Part shown: positions 7,606 to 17,174 of the stretch, in pieces | How positions within the stretch are numbered: position 1 is the stretch's first letter | Layout of the letters: every line of letters begins with the position of its first letter | Made by a program: the position numbers and the translations under genes | Assembly (NCBI GenBank): GCA_001464545.1 | Contig: LNFC01000014.1 | Location: 248,001 to 312,000, forward strand | Origin: Acidobacteria bacterium Ga0077551 | GTDB lineage: Bacteria; Pseudomonadota; Alphaproteobacteria; Caulobacterales; Hyphomonadaceae | DNA: 64,000 bases | Reading direction: 5' to 3' | The notes under the pieces: generated by a model | What the model was told of the DNA's origin: nothing | Seen by the model: the letters and a program-made list of their open reading frames with translations, nothing else | Databases searched by the model: none

Positions 7606-8559
7606 TCAGAGACCCGTCAGCGGAAAGTGGAGCCCGGCCGCATGCTCGACGAGCACCGCGCCGAACAGGGCGAACAGATAGAGGATCGAGAACACGAACG
7701 TGTTCCTGGCGAGTTTCATGTCGGCGCCCGCCGCGTTGGCATCGCCGGCATTCGACCGGATCAGGCGCACCGCGTAGGCGAGGAAGGTCGCGCCGAGGCC
7801 CAGCGCGGCTGCGCCGTAAATCCAGCCGCCGAGACCAGTGGCCAGCGGCAGCAGCGAGACCGGCACCAGCACCAGCGTGTAGATCAGGATCTGCTGGCGG
7901 GTAACTTTGGCGCCGTGCGTGACCGGCAGCATCGGCACCGAGACCTTGGCGTATTCCTTGTGCGCGAGCAGCGACAACGCCCAGAAGTGCGGCGGGGTCC
8001 AGAAGAAGATGATGGCGAACAGGATCCAGGCATCGAGCGGTATGTTGCCGGTGACGGCGGCCCAGCCGATGACCGGCGGGAACGCGCCTGCTCCGCCGCC
8101 AATGACGATATTTTGCGGCGTCGCCCGCTTCAGCCACATCGTGTAGATGACGCCGTAATAGAAGATCGAGAACGCCAGCAGCCCGGCGGCCAGCCAGTTC
8201 GAGGCGAGCCACATCAGCATCACCGACACGCCGGACATGATCAGGCCGAGGGCCAGTGCTTCCTCGCGCGGCACGGCGCCGGACGGGATCGGCCGGGTCG
8301 AGGTGCGCGTCATCACTGCGTCGATATCGGAATCGTACCACATGTTGATGGCGCCCGCGGCGCCGGAGCCGAGGGCCACGGCGAGCGTGGCGATGGCGGC
8401 CATCGCGGGGTGGATCGCGATACCGGTCATGCTCGACGCGGCCACGAGACCCGCAAAACCCGTGAACACCACCAGCATCATGATGCGCGGCTTCATCAGG
8501 TTCAGGTAGTCCACCGCGGTGGCGTGGCGCTTCTGCGGGAGGATGACGGCGTCGGTCAT
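7606..8559 (-). CDS. ctaB: Protoheme IX farnesyltransferase (haem O synthase)
   Basis: This 317-aa UbiA-superfamily enzyme attaches a farnesyl group to haem B to give haem O. The first Asp-rich prenyl-binding motif is in NMWYDSDIDAVMTRT followed by RPIPSGAV, and FFWTPPHFWALSL plus HKEYAKVSVPMLPV are CtaB-specific. About nine transmembrane helices are expected. ATG 8559 (MTDAVILPQ) is the best start; the open frame extends 14 codons further only through a GTG inside the terminator-like hairpin. It sits between ctaD and the small membrane protein. Confidence 0.96.
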   Translation of the reverse strand: MTDAVILPQKRHATAVDYLNLMKPRIMMLVVFTGFAGLVAASSMTGIAIHPAMAAIATLAVALGSGAAGAINMWYDSDIDAVMTRTSTRPIPSGAVPREEALALGLIMSGVSVMLMWLASNWLAAGLLAFSIFYYGVIYTMWLKRATPQNIVIGGGAGAFPPVIGWAAVTGNIPLDAWILFAIIFFWTPPHFWALSLLAHKEYAKVSVPMLPVTHGAKVTRQQILIYTLVLVPVSLLPLATGLGGWIYGAAALGLGATFLAYAVRLIRSNAGDANAAGADMKLARNTFVFSILYLFALFGAVLVEHAAGLHFPLTGL

Positions 8560-8591
8560 GGCGTTTATGTCTCGGACTTCTGTTGACGAAA

Positions 8592-8620
8592 CGGCCCGCA
8601 CGCCTTGCGCGTGAGGGCCG
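8592..8620 (-). terminator. Possible intrinsic terminator or attenuator between ctaD and ctaB
   Basis: CGGCCC-G-CACGC pairs with GCGTG-A-GGGCCG across one mismatch and a 5-nt loop, and the minus strand continues TTTCG. The T run is short, so partial termination after ctaD (giving more subunits I and II than assembly factors) is more likely than a complete stop. Confidence 0.5.
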
Positions 8621-8669
8621 CCCCGGAGTTCAGGTCTTGTCCGGCCCGGAGCGGCGGGCCGCGATCAGG

Positions 8670-10361
<1,692 letters not shown>

Positions 10362-10379
10362 TTACTCTTCTTCGTGAAA

Positions 10380-11345
10380 TCAGTTGGAGGAGGCAAACTG
10401 GGTGTCGGACTCGAGCGCCGCGACTTCGCGCACCGACGCAGCCGCCGCGTCGAAGTCACCGGTCTTCATCAGCTCGGCCCAGCGATCAAACTGTGCCTGC
10501 GGGACGACGCGTACTTCGATCGGCATGTAGGCGTGGTCAATGCCGCAGATCTCGGAACACTGGCCGTAATAGACGCCGGGCTCATCGACGAGGAACCAGC
10601 CTTCGTTCAGGCGGCCCGGGATGGCATCGGTCTTGACGGCAAAAGCTGGCACCGCGAACGCGTGGATCACGTCGGACGCAGCCGTGTAGTAGCGGATGTA
10701 GCGGCCGGCCGGAATAACCATCGGATAGTCGGTTGCAAGGTTGCGCGGACCGACATCGACAGGATCGCTCGGGCGGCCTTTGTGCAGACCGTTCGACACG
10801 AACTCGAGGGCGCTTCCCGTATCGTCCTTGATGTCCATGTAAGTGTAGGTCCAGTTCCACTGGTTGCCCTGGATCTTGACGTTGACGAAGCCTTTTTCGG
10901 CGGCGTCCGGAAAATGGTTCTTGGTGTAAGCCAGGTGCTCAGCAGTCTTGCCTTCGGCGAGCAGCGCCTTCGAGGTGGCTGCGATCTGGCCAAGGTTCGG
11001 CGTGACGTTCTGATAGTAGAGGTTCGGGAACGAGAGGCTCGCGATGCCGACGAGGATGAGCGCCGGGACGACTGTCCAGATCACTTCGACCGTCGTGTTG
11101 TGGCTGAACTTGCGCGGCGTCTTGTTGGCGGCCTTGCTATACCGGATCATCACCCAGATCAGCAGCACGGTCACCAGCGCGGTGATCAGCGTGATGATCC
11201 AGAGAAGTACGTTGTGGAACTCGTGCACACGCTCCGCGATCCGGGTGGCGGCGGGCTGGAAATTGATGCCCCCATCTTCTGGCAGGGCGGCCCAGGCTGG
11301 GGCGGCAAACAGGCAGGCGGACAGGGCGGCAGTCAGGTGTCGCAC
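10380..11345 (-). CDS. ctaC: Cytochrome c oxidase subunit II
   Basis: The 321-aa subunit starts with a signal peptide (RHLTAALSACLFAAPAWA), has two transmembrane helices and a periplasmic cupredoxin domain. The CuA ligands are in the C-terminal HAFAVPAF and GQCSEICGIDHAYMP stretches. It accepts electrons from cytochrome c. GTG 11345 is preceded by GAGG about nine bases upstream and gives a proper signal peptide; the longer frame to 11486 is not supported. It is the first gene of the oxidase operon, so the main promoter should lie in the 11346-11501 divergent gap. Confidence 0.97.
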   Translation of the reverse strand: MRHLTAALSACLFAAPAWAALPEDGGINFQPAATRIAERVHEFHNVLLWIITLITALVTVLLIWVMIRYSKAANKTPRKFSHNTTVEVIWTVVPALILVGIASLSFPNLYYQNVTPNLGQIAATSKALLAEGKTAEHLAYTKNHFPDAAEKGFVNVKIQGNQWNWTYTYMDIKDDTGSALEFVSNGLHKGRPSDPVDVGPRNLATDYPMVIPAGRYIRYYTAASDVIHAFAVPAFAVKTDAIPGRLNEGWFLVDEPGVYYGQCSEICGIDHAYMPIEVRVVPQAQFDRWAELMKTGDFDAAAASVREVAALESDTQFASSN

Positions 11346-11501
11346 GATATAAAACCTCGGTTCCGTTCGGATTCGGGCACTTCCTATACCAGCCTCGTCC
11401 TTTCCCCCAGTCCTTTCCACGCTCAAAATTGTCGCAGCGCATCGCCGCACAGGCGAATTCATGCTACATGCAGGGCAACAAAACACCCAGGGAGAAAGCC
11501 C

Positions 11502-12053
11502 ATGTTCCGCGCCCTCATTCTGGCAGCTGCTGCCGCCACCCTCGCCCCGATCGCCGGCGCCCAGGTCACCGTGATTGGCGGCGGCATCGCCCGCGATTGC
11601 TATGAAGCGGTCAAATTCAACCTCGGCCGGCCTGCGGACGCCGAGGCGCTGTGCACCCGCGCCATCCAGCTCGAAGCGCTGAATGTCCAGAACAAGGCGG
11701 CGACCTTCACGAATCGCGGCGTGCTGCGCATGCGTCAGGGCGACTATGATGCCGCGCTCGCCGACTACGCGGCCGCCAAGAAGATGCAGCCGGACACCGG
11801 CGCAACCTGGCTCAACGAAGGCGCAGCTTATATCTTCAAGAAGGACTTCAACTCGGCGCTGGTGTCACTGGAGAAGGCCATCGAGCTGAATTCCGAAGAC
11901 CTCTATGCCGCCTATTACAACCGCGCGATTGCCCGGGAGAACACGGGCGATGTGCAGGGCGCGTATTATGACTTTGTGAAATCGAAGGAATTGAACCCCG
12001 AGTTCGAGGCGACCGACCGGCAGCTGGCGCGGTTCACTGTCACCACGAATTAA
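11502..12053 (+). CDS. Exported tetratricopeptide-repeat protein
   Basis: This 183-aa protein has a signal peptide (MFRALILAAAAATLAPIAGA, cleavage near residue 20) and at least three TPR units: one around ATFTNRGVLRMRQGDYDAAL, one around TWLNEGAAYIFKKDFNSAL, and one around AYYNRAIARENTGDVQGAY. Such repeats act as protein-binding scaffolds, here in the periplasm; the partner is unknown. GGGAGA precedes the ATG. It is divergent from the oxidase operon. The very long open frame that appears to continue upstream of it is antisense to ctaC and ctaD. Confidence 0.85.
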   Translation: MFRALILAAAAATLAPIAGAQVTVIGGGIARDCYEAVKFNLGRPADAEALCTRAIQLEALNVQNKAATFTNRGVLRMRQGDYDAALADYAAAKKMQPDTGATWLNEGAAYIFKKDFNSALVSLEKAIELNSEDLYAAYYNRAIARENTGDVQGAYYDFVKSKELNPEFEATDRQLARFTVTTN

Positions 12054-12138
12054 CCGCGCCGTTAATATTTTATCCACACCTGCAACTTTCCAAGAGTCGC
12101 TGCGTTTAACTCCTGTGATGGCAACCGGAGTAACGAGG

Positions 12139-12351
12139 ATGAAACTGGTTTTGCTCGTGGCAGCGTTTGTGGCTCTGGCAGCCGCAGCCGGGTATTACGG
12201 CATGGCGCCGCAGATCGCCGAAGGCTTTAAGGTTCTCACCCTGTTGTTCGGCGCGGTGATCATTCTCGGCAGCATTGCCGGCGGGATCCGCGTCTCCGGT
12301 CCGCGCCGCGCACCCAACCTCATCCCCCGCGTCCGCCGCCACAACGCCTGA
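12139..12351 (+). CDS. Small two-helix membrane protein, unknown function
   Basis: This 70-aa product (MKLVLLVAAFVALAAAAGYY...) has two hydrophobic segments, about residues 2-18 and 28-46, and a basic tail ending RVRRHNA. The start at 12139 is chosen because CCGGAG lies eight bases upstream; an in-frame ATG at 12115 has no ribosome site. I do not recognise the family. It lies between the TPR gene and tldD on the same strand and may share their transcript. Confidence 0.6.
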   Translation: MKLVLLVAAFVALAAAAGYYGMAPQIAEGFKVLTLLFGAVIILGSIAGGIRVSGPRRAPNLIPRVRRHNA

Positions 12352-12403
12352 GGCCTGAACCTTCCCGCTTGCAGCGCGGCGCGGACGGCCACATGTTGCA
12401 CGG

Positions 12404-13807
12404 ATGACCGACACACCCCTGCCTTTCGATGTGACCGATGCCCTGCCCCTGCTCGCCGATGCGGCCAGAGGCGCTGACGATGCCGATCTCTATATCGAAC
12501 GTTCGCGCTCCGAGAGCTTCGTGTTTGATGACGGACGCCTGAAATCCGCCGCTTATGATACCGACCAGGGCTTCGGACTGCGCGTCGTCGCGGGAGAATC
12601 GCAAGGCGCAGGTTATGCCTCCCAGCTCAACCTCGACGCGATCCGCCGCGCGGCGGGCACGGCGGCCCAGGCCAAGCGTGGCTATTCCGGCAAGCTCGCC
12701 GCCGGGCCGCAGCCGACGAACCGCCGTCTCTATCCGCCGATCGACCCGACGCTGAACCCCACCTTCACCGACAAGACGAGCCTGCTCGCTGAAATCGACG
12801 CCTTCGCCCGCGCTGCCGACCCGCGCGTGGTGCAAGTGTCCGTATCCCTTTCCGGCAGCCATACTGAAGTCGACATCCTCCGCCCCGATGGCGCGCAATT
12901 CCACGATGTGCGCCCGCTGGTCCGGCTCAACGTTTCCGTCACGCTCGAAGAACACGGGCGCCGCGAATCGGCCGGTGCCGGTGCCGGTGGCCGCGCGGCC
13001 TATGACGAGTGGATCGAACCCTCGCGCTGGCAGGCCATGGTGCGCCGCGCGATCCAGAAAGCCGAAGTGAACCTGCAATCGATCCCCGCCCCTGCCGGCG
13101 AGATGGAAGTCGTGCTCGGCCCCGGCTGGCCCGCCGTGTTGCTGCACGAAGCGGTCGGCCACGGCCTCGAAGGTGATTTCAACCGCAAGGGCACCAGCGT
13201 CTATGCCGGCCGGATGGGCGAACAAGTTGCCGCGAAGGGTGTGACGATCATCGACGATGGCTCCATCGACGCCCGGCGCGGCTCGCTCTCCTTCGACGAT
13301 GAAGGCACGCCGACGCAGCGCACGGTGCTGATCGAGGACGGTATCCTCAAGGGGTACATGCAGGACCGCATGAACGCCCGCCTGATGGGCATGCAGCCGA
13401 CCGGCAACGGCCGCCGCGAAAGCTACGAATCCCAGACCATGCCGCGCATGACCAACACCGTGATGCTCGGCGGCAACGATGACCCCAAGGATATCGTCGC
13501 ATCGATCAAGCGCGGCCTCTGGGCGGTCGATTTCGGCGGCGGACAGGTCGACATCACGTCCGGCAACTTCGTCTTCCAGTGCACCGAGGCCTACCTTGTC
13601 GAGAACGGCAAGATCGTGGCGCCGGTGAAGAACGCCACGCTGATCGGCCATGGGCCGACGGCCCTTTCCGACGTCACCATGATCGGCAACGATTTCGCGA
13701 TGGATGACGGCGTGGGCGTCTGCGGCAAAGCGGGACAATCTGTGCCCGTCGGCGTCGGCCAGCCGACGCTGAAAGTCCGCTCACTGACGGTCGGCGGCGC
13801 GGGCTAG
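12404..13807 (+). CDS. tldD: Metalloprotease TldD
   Basis: The 467-aa protein has the TldD zinc motif HEAVGH at residues 248-253, followed by GLEGDFNRKGTSVY, and later NARLMGMQPTGNGRRESY and PRMTNTVM, all conserved in TldD. TldD pairs with TldE (PmbA) to form a cytoplasmic heterodimeric protease known for maturing microcin B17 and degrading CcdA in E. coli. The partner gene is in this window at 27196-28542. Position beside the ctaC operon is a common alphaproteobacterial arrangement. Confidence 0.96.
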   Translation: MTDTPLPFDVTDALPLLADAARGADDADLYIERSRSESFVFDDGRLKSAAYDTDQGFGLRVVAGESQGAGYASQLNLDAIRRAAGTAAQAKRGYSGKLAAGPQPTNRRLYPPIDPTLNPTFTDKTSLLAEIDAFARAADPRVVQVSVSLSGSHTEVDILRPDGAQFHDVRPLVRLNVSVTLEEHGRRESAGAGAGGRAAYDEWIEPSRWQAMVRRAIQKAEVNLQSIPAPAGEMEVVLGPGWPAVLLHEAVGHGLEGDFNRKGTSVYAGRMGEQVAAKGVTIIDDGSIDARRGSLSFDDEGTPTQRTVLIEDGILKGYMQDRMNARLMGMQPTGNGRRESYESQTMPRMTNTVMLGGNDDPKDIVASIKRGLWAVDFGGGQVDITSGNFVFQCTEAYLVENGKIVAPVKNATLIGHGPTALSDVTMIGNDFAMDDGVGVCGKAGQSVPVGVGQPTLKVRSLTVGGAG

Positions 13808-13820
13808 CCAGTGCCAGTGG

Positions 13821-14257
13821 CTACGAAATAGGATACCCGGAGCAGGCAATCAGCTCCTCGGCCGCAAGCCAGGCGTTGACATTGTCGGGGTCCATGCCGT
13901 TGTCGACCGTGTACCACAAGGGATAGACCACGTTCCGGCGCTCCACCTTGCGGCCACCTTCCATCTTCGGCTCGAACGTCACGGCTCCGACGGCGTCGCG
14001 CGCGCTCTTGCAAAACACCTGATGCGTGCAGACCGGCTGGATGTCTTTCGTGAGTCCGCCGGCATCGACGTTGAAGTGAACGTCACACCGCCCCGACACC
14101 TTCATATAGGCTGCAAGCATTGGATAGGACGGCGTCGGCGGGGCGATGGGCTGGGTCTCCCGGTCTTCCGGTCTTCCGGCACCCCCGCGTGCGTCTCGGC
14201 AAATGCCGGCCCGGACACCGCGAGCACAAGCGCTAGACAAGCCGATACGATTCTCAC
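13821..14257 (-). pseudogene. Exported TonB-C-terminal-like protein, frameshifted
   Basis: A signal peptide starts at GTG 14257 (RIVSACLALVLAVSGPAFA) with GGGAGGA five bases upstream, then the frame is lost after residues GVPEDR. The downstream frame carries PSYPMLAAYMKVSGRCDVHF and VTFEPKME, which resemble the C-terminal domain of TonB-type energy transducers. The break is exactly an 8-bp tandem duplication (GGTCTTCC twice on the plus strand, 14162-14177). Removing one copy joins GVPEDR to ETQPIAPPTPSYP and restores a 142-aa periplasmic protein. An alternative start at 14273 in the lower frame overlaps the ribosome site and has no signal peptide, so I reject it. It could also be a sequencing error. 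Confidence 0.72.
14162..14177. repeat. 8-bp tandem duplication causing a frameshift
   Basis: GGTCTTCC occurs twice in direct succession. The extra copy shifts the minus-strand gene by two bases and separates its signal peptide from its mature domain. This is the typical product of replication slippage. Confidence 0.85.
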
Positions 14258-14265
14258 GGATATCC

Positions 14266-14319
14266 TCCCGCAACCTCTGCTTGGAACATAACAGCTCTGG
14301 GTTAATCCCGCAACCTCTG
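14266..14319. repeat. 14-bp direct repeat, 40-bp period
   Basis: TCCCGCAACCTCTG is present at 14266-14279 and again at 14306-14319. The first copy contains the ribosome site of the frameshifted gene (read on the minus strand); the second lies in the gap after the methyltransferase. The intervening bases are not repeated. Confidence 0.75.
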
Positions 14320-14337
14320 GCGGCGAGGGCTGACGCC

Positions 14338-15111
14338 TTACTTCCGGGTTACGACCAGCCGCAGCGACCCGTCGAACGTCGGCTGCGTGCGCAGGTGTCC
14401 ATGGGCAGCGTCCCACGCGCCTGAGTCCAGATCAGCCTTCAGCCGGCGCACAATGTCGGCCTCGAGGTCCGGCCCGAGGAATGACCAGAGCGACTGCGCC
14501 GCCCGCACTGCCGGATCGAGGAAGCGTTCCGGCCGGCCATAGAAGGCCTAGTTGAACCCGTCCGTGCAGTCTAAGGGCACGGGCACGGTCTCGAACAAGG
14601 TGTCAGGCCCCAGCAGCGCGGCGAGGCGGGAGAACTCCGGCATCCGCTTGCGCTCGGCATTGGCCTGCGGCGGCAGGTATCCATAAAACCAGAAGGACGC
14701 GATCCGGGCGGGATCAAAAGTCAGGATGACGATGCGCCGGCGCGCCACGCGTTTCTGTTCGGCAATCCCCCGCTCAAGATCCGGCCACTGATGAATTGTC
14801 AGCGAGGCCATGACGGCGTCGAATGACTTGTCATCGAATGGCAGGGCTTCGGCGGTGCCGATCACGCAGGGCGCGGCGCCCGCCGGACGCTGGGCCCGCT
14901 GCGACGCCGACGGCTCCAGCGCCACAACCGTCCGGTCCGCCGGCTCGTAATTGCCCGAGCCCGCCCCGACATTCAGCACCGTCCTCGCCTCACCGAGGGC
15001 AACCCGGATCTGCTCCGCAATGCGCGGATCCGCCTGCCGCATCGCGGCGTAGCGAAGGCCCGGCTGGTCATAATCGAAATCGCCCGCAGGTTTTCCCGGT
15101 TCCTGCGTCAA
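14338..15111 (-). pseudogene. Class I SAM-dependent methyltransferase with in-frame TAG
   Basis: The upstream part (187 codons from TTG 15111) encodes a UbiE/Methyltransf_11-like domain: DPRIAEQIRVALGEARTVLNVGAGSGNYEP (SAM loop, about residues 27-56) and AEALPFDDKSFDAVMASLTIHQW. A TAG at 14548-14550 follows CTDGFN. The same frame then continues without interruption, AFYGRPERFLDPAVRAAQS to the TAA at 14338, with family-like content (RFLDPAVRAA, LRTQPTFDGS). The intact product would be about 257 aa, so the TAG is a single-base nonsense change rather than the natural end. TTG is used as start, with GGAG six bases ahead inside the POT gene terminus. Readthrough or sequencing error are alternatives. 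Confidence 0.75.
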
Positions 15112-15114
15112 GGC

Positions 15115-16986
15115 CTACTCCGCAACGCCCCGTGCGGCTTCGGCTTCCAGGGCAGACTTGCTGGCCAGGCGTCCGGCTTTGCCATGGCCCAGGTATTTCA
15201 GCAGGAAACTGCCCGCACCGAGCAGGATGCCGAGGATGATCGCAACCACGCCAAGGCTCCAGAACACGTCCGAATAGGTCGCGAGCGCCTTGCCGGGATC
15301 GAGCACCTGCCCCGCCACAGTATCGCTCGCGGTGAACTGGGCGATCAGGCCTGCCACATATTGTGCGAAGGCGGATGACAGGAACCAGCCGGCCATCATG
15401 AAGCTGACAACCGCAGCCGGTGACAGCTTGGTGATCATCGAGAGGCCCACCGGCGACAGGCACAGCTCGCCGGTCGTGTGCAGCAGGTAGGCGAGCACGA
15501 GGAAGACCAGCGGCACGCGGTAGCTTTCATCCGCGAACTGAACACCCCAGACCAGCACCCAGAAACCAAGGCCGACCTGCACCAGCGCCAGCGCAAACTT
15601 CAGCGCCGTGTTGGGATCCGCCTTGCGGGCGCCGAGCCAGGCCCAGAGGGCGGCGAAGACCGGCGCGAACAGCAGGATGAAACCGGAGTTGAAACTCTGC
15701 GTCTGCGCGGCGGTCACGGTCATGAAACCGTCATTGGGCAGCTGTGTGTTGCGCTCGGCAAACTGGTTCAACGATGAGCCGCCCTGTTCAAACAATGACC
15801 AGAACACGACCGACATGAAGATCAGGAACAGCGCGAGGACCAGTTCCTGGATTTCGCGCAGGTTGCACTTCGTCACCATGTAGAAAATCAGGTAGCCGCC
15901 GAACAGCACAAGGCCGCTCATCAGCGTGAGGAAGGTGAACTGCGGGGTCTGCAGCAGGAACCAGACAGCCGCGACGCCCGGGATGGCGAGCAGGTAAAGC
16001 AGCCATTCGAAGGAGACCGGGCCGAATTTCTTGGCCAGCAATTCCGGATTGGGCGGTGCGCCGACATGTTCCGGCAACTGGCGCTCGCCTGCGCTCCAGA
16101 ATGCCAGGCGCTGGCGGGTGAAGACGAGCCAGCCGAAGGCCATGCCGACAGCGGCGAGGCCGAAACCGGCCCACCAGCCGACGGTCTGGCCGAGATAGCC
16201 GCACAGGATGGCCGCCCAGAAGGCGCCGAGGTTGATACCGTAATAGTAAAGCGTGAAGCCGGCATCGCGGCGCGGGTCAGTGTCTTCGTAGAGCTGGCCG
16301 ACGATCGACGAAATGTTGGCCTTCAGGTAGCCGACGCCCATCACAATCAGGGCCAGGGCGAGGAACAGGATGTTGGTGTACAGAGGATCGCGAACTGGTT
16401 CGGAAAGCGTCTCCATGACGTTCGGAATTACCGTCGGCATAGGGCTGCCGGCTTCAAGACCGGTGAAGGTAATGCCACCGTCATCATTCACGTTGGCGCG
16501 GCAACCATCATGGTCTTCTTCGCCGCCGAACAGGCAGCGCTGCGCGCCGGTCTCGATGAACACCTGTCGCGAGCCGCCCCGGCCTTCGACCGCCAGATTG
16601 TACTCGGCGCCATTGACCGTCATCGTCTGCGTGGCCTGCGGCCCGTGCAGCCCCATCGTTAGGTGTCCCGCAACGAGCAGCAGCGCGCCGAACGCGATGG
16701 CCTTTCGGTTGCCGAGATACTTGTCCGCAAGGAAGCCGCCGAGCAGCGGCAGAAGGTATACAAGCGCCGTGTAGGAGCCATACTGGCCCTGCGCCGTGCG
16801 GTCATCGAACAGGAAGTGCTGGGTGAGGTAGAAGATCAGCAGGCCGCGCATGCCGTAGAAGGAGAAACGCTCCCACATCTCGGCGAAGAACAGGATGTGC
16901 AGGCCCTTGGGATGTTTCCGCATCTGGCTGAAGACCGGGATACAGGTCGCCAGTGTGATGAAAATGCCCAGAACAATAACCAGCAT
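15115..16986 (-). CDS. POT-family proton-dependent oligopeptide transporter
   Basis: This 623-aa inner-membrane protein has the POT/PTR2 signature FFAEMWERFSFYGMRGLL (with the E-x-x-E-R proton motif) near residue 35 and the second signature region GINLGAFWAAILCG. Twelve to fourteen helices are expected. Compared with a typical POT protein (about 500 aa) it has an insertion around residues 115-200 (hydrophilic, three Cys), probably an extracytoplasmic loop. It imports di- and tripeptides using the proton gradient. GGGGAG precedes the ATG. Its stop is four bases before the start of the disrupted methyltransferase, so those genes were probably an operon. Confidence 0.93.
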   Translation of the reverse strand: MLVIVLGIFITLATCIPVFSQMRKHPKGLHILFFAEMWERFSFYGMRGLLIFYLTQHFLFDDRTAQGQYGSYTALVYLLPLLGGFLADKYLGNRKAIAFGALLLVAGHLTMGLHGPQATQTMTVNGAEYNLAVEGRGGSRQVFIETGAQRCLFGGEEDHDGCRANVNDDGGITFTGLEAGSPMPTVIPNVMETLSEPVRDPLYTNILFLALALIVMGVGYLKANISSIVGQLYEDTDPRRDAGFTLYYYGINLGAFWAAILCGYLGQTVGWWAGFGLAAVGMAFGWLVFTRQRLAFWSAGERQLPEHVGAPPNPELLAKKFGPVSFEWLLYLLAIPGVAAVWFLLQTPQFTFLTLMSGLVLFGGYLIFYMVTKCNLREIQELVLALFLIFMSVVFWSLFEQGGSSLNQFAERNTQLPNDGFMTVTAAQTQSFNSGFILLFAPVFAALWAWLGARKADPNTALKFALALVQVGLGFWVLVWGVQFADESYRVPLVFLVLAYLLHTTGELCLSPVGLSMITKLSPAAVVSFMMAGWFLSSAFAQYVAGLIAQFTASDTVAGQVLDPGKALATYSDVFWSLGVVAIILGILLGAGSFLLKYLGHGKAGRLASKSALEAEAARGVAE

Positions 16987-17130
16987 GAACGGCTCCCCAG
17001 CGCGCTAAGTGACACGGCCCGCCGGAGGCGTCCGGATTGCGTCAGAGGTTTGACCATGCCCCGGCGGAGGGCTCAAGGCGGTTTCTGCCGTTTCGCGAGA
17101 TCCGCCCCACGCGCGAAAACAGTCCACACA

Positions 17131-17150
17131 TCCACAAGGCGAGTTGTGGA
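17131..17150. repeat. Short inverted repeat between gshA and the POT gene
   Basis: TCCACAA and TTGTGGA are separated by GGCGAG (7-bp arms, 6-nt loop), 25 bases after the gshA stop on the minus strand. No T run follows, so it is only a weak terminator or operator candidate. Confidence 0.35.
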
Positions 17151-17174
17151 CGGTTTATGGACTGGGAAACAGGC

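Noticed and set aside
13821-14273. Intact-looking ORF starting at 14273
   Set aside because: Its start overlaps the strong ribosome site of the signal-peptide frame and yields no signal peptide; the frameshift explanation fits better.
14548-14550. Pyrrolysine or selenocysteine recoding at the in-frame stop
   Set aside because: TAG is not a selenocysteine codon, and no pylT-like sequence or downstream element is visible; a nonsense mutation is simpler.
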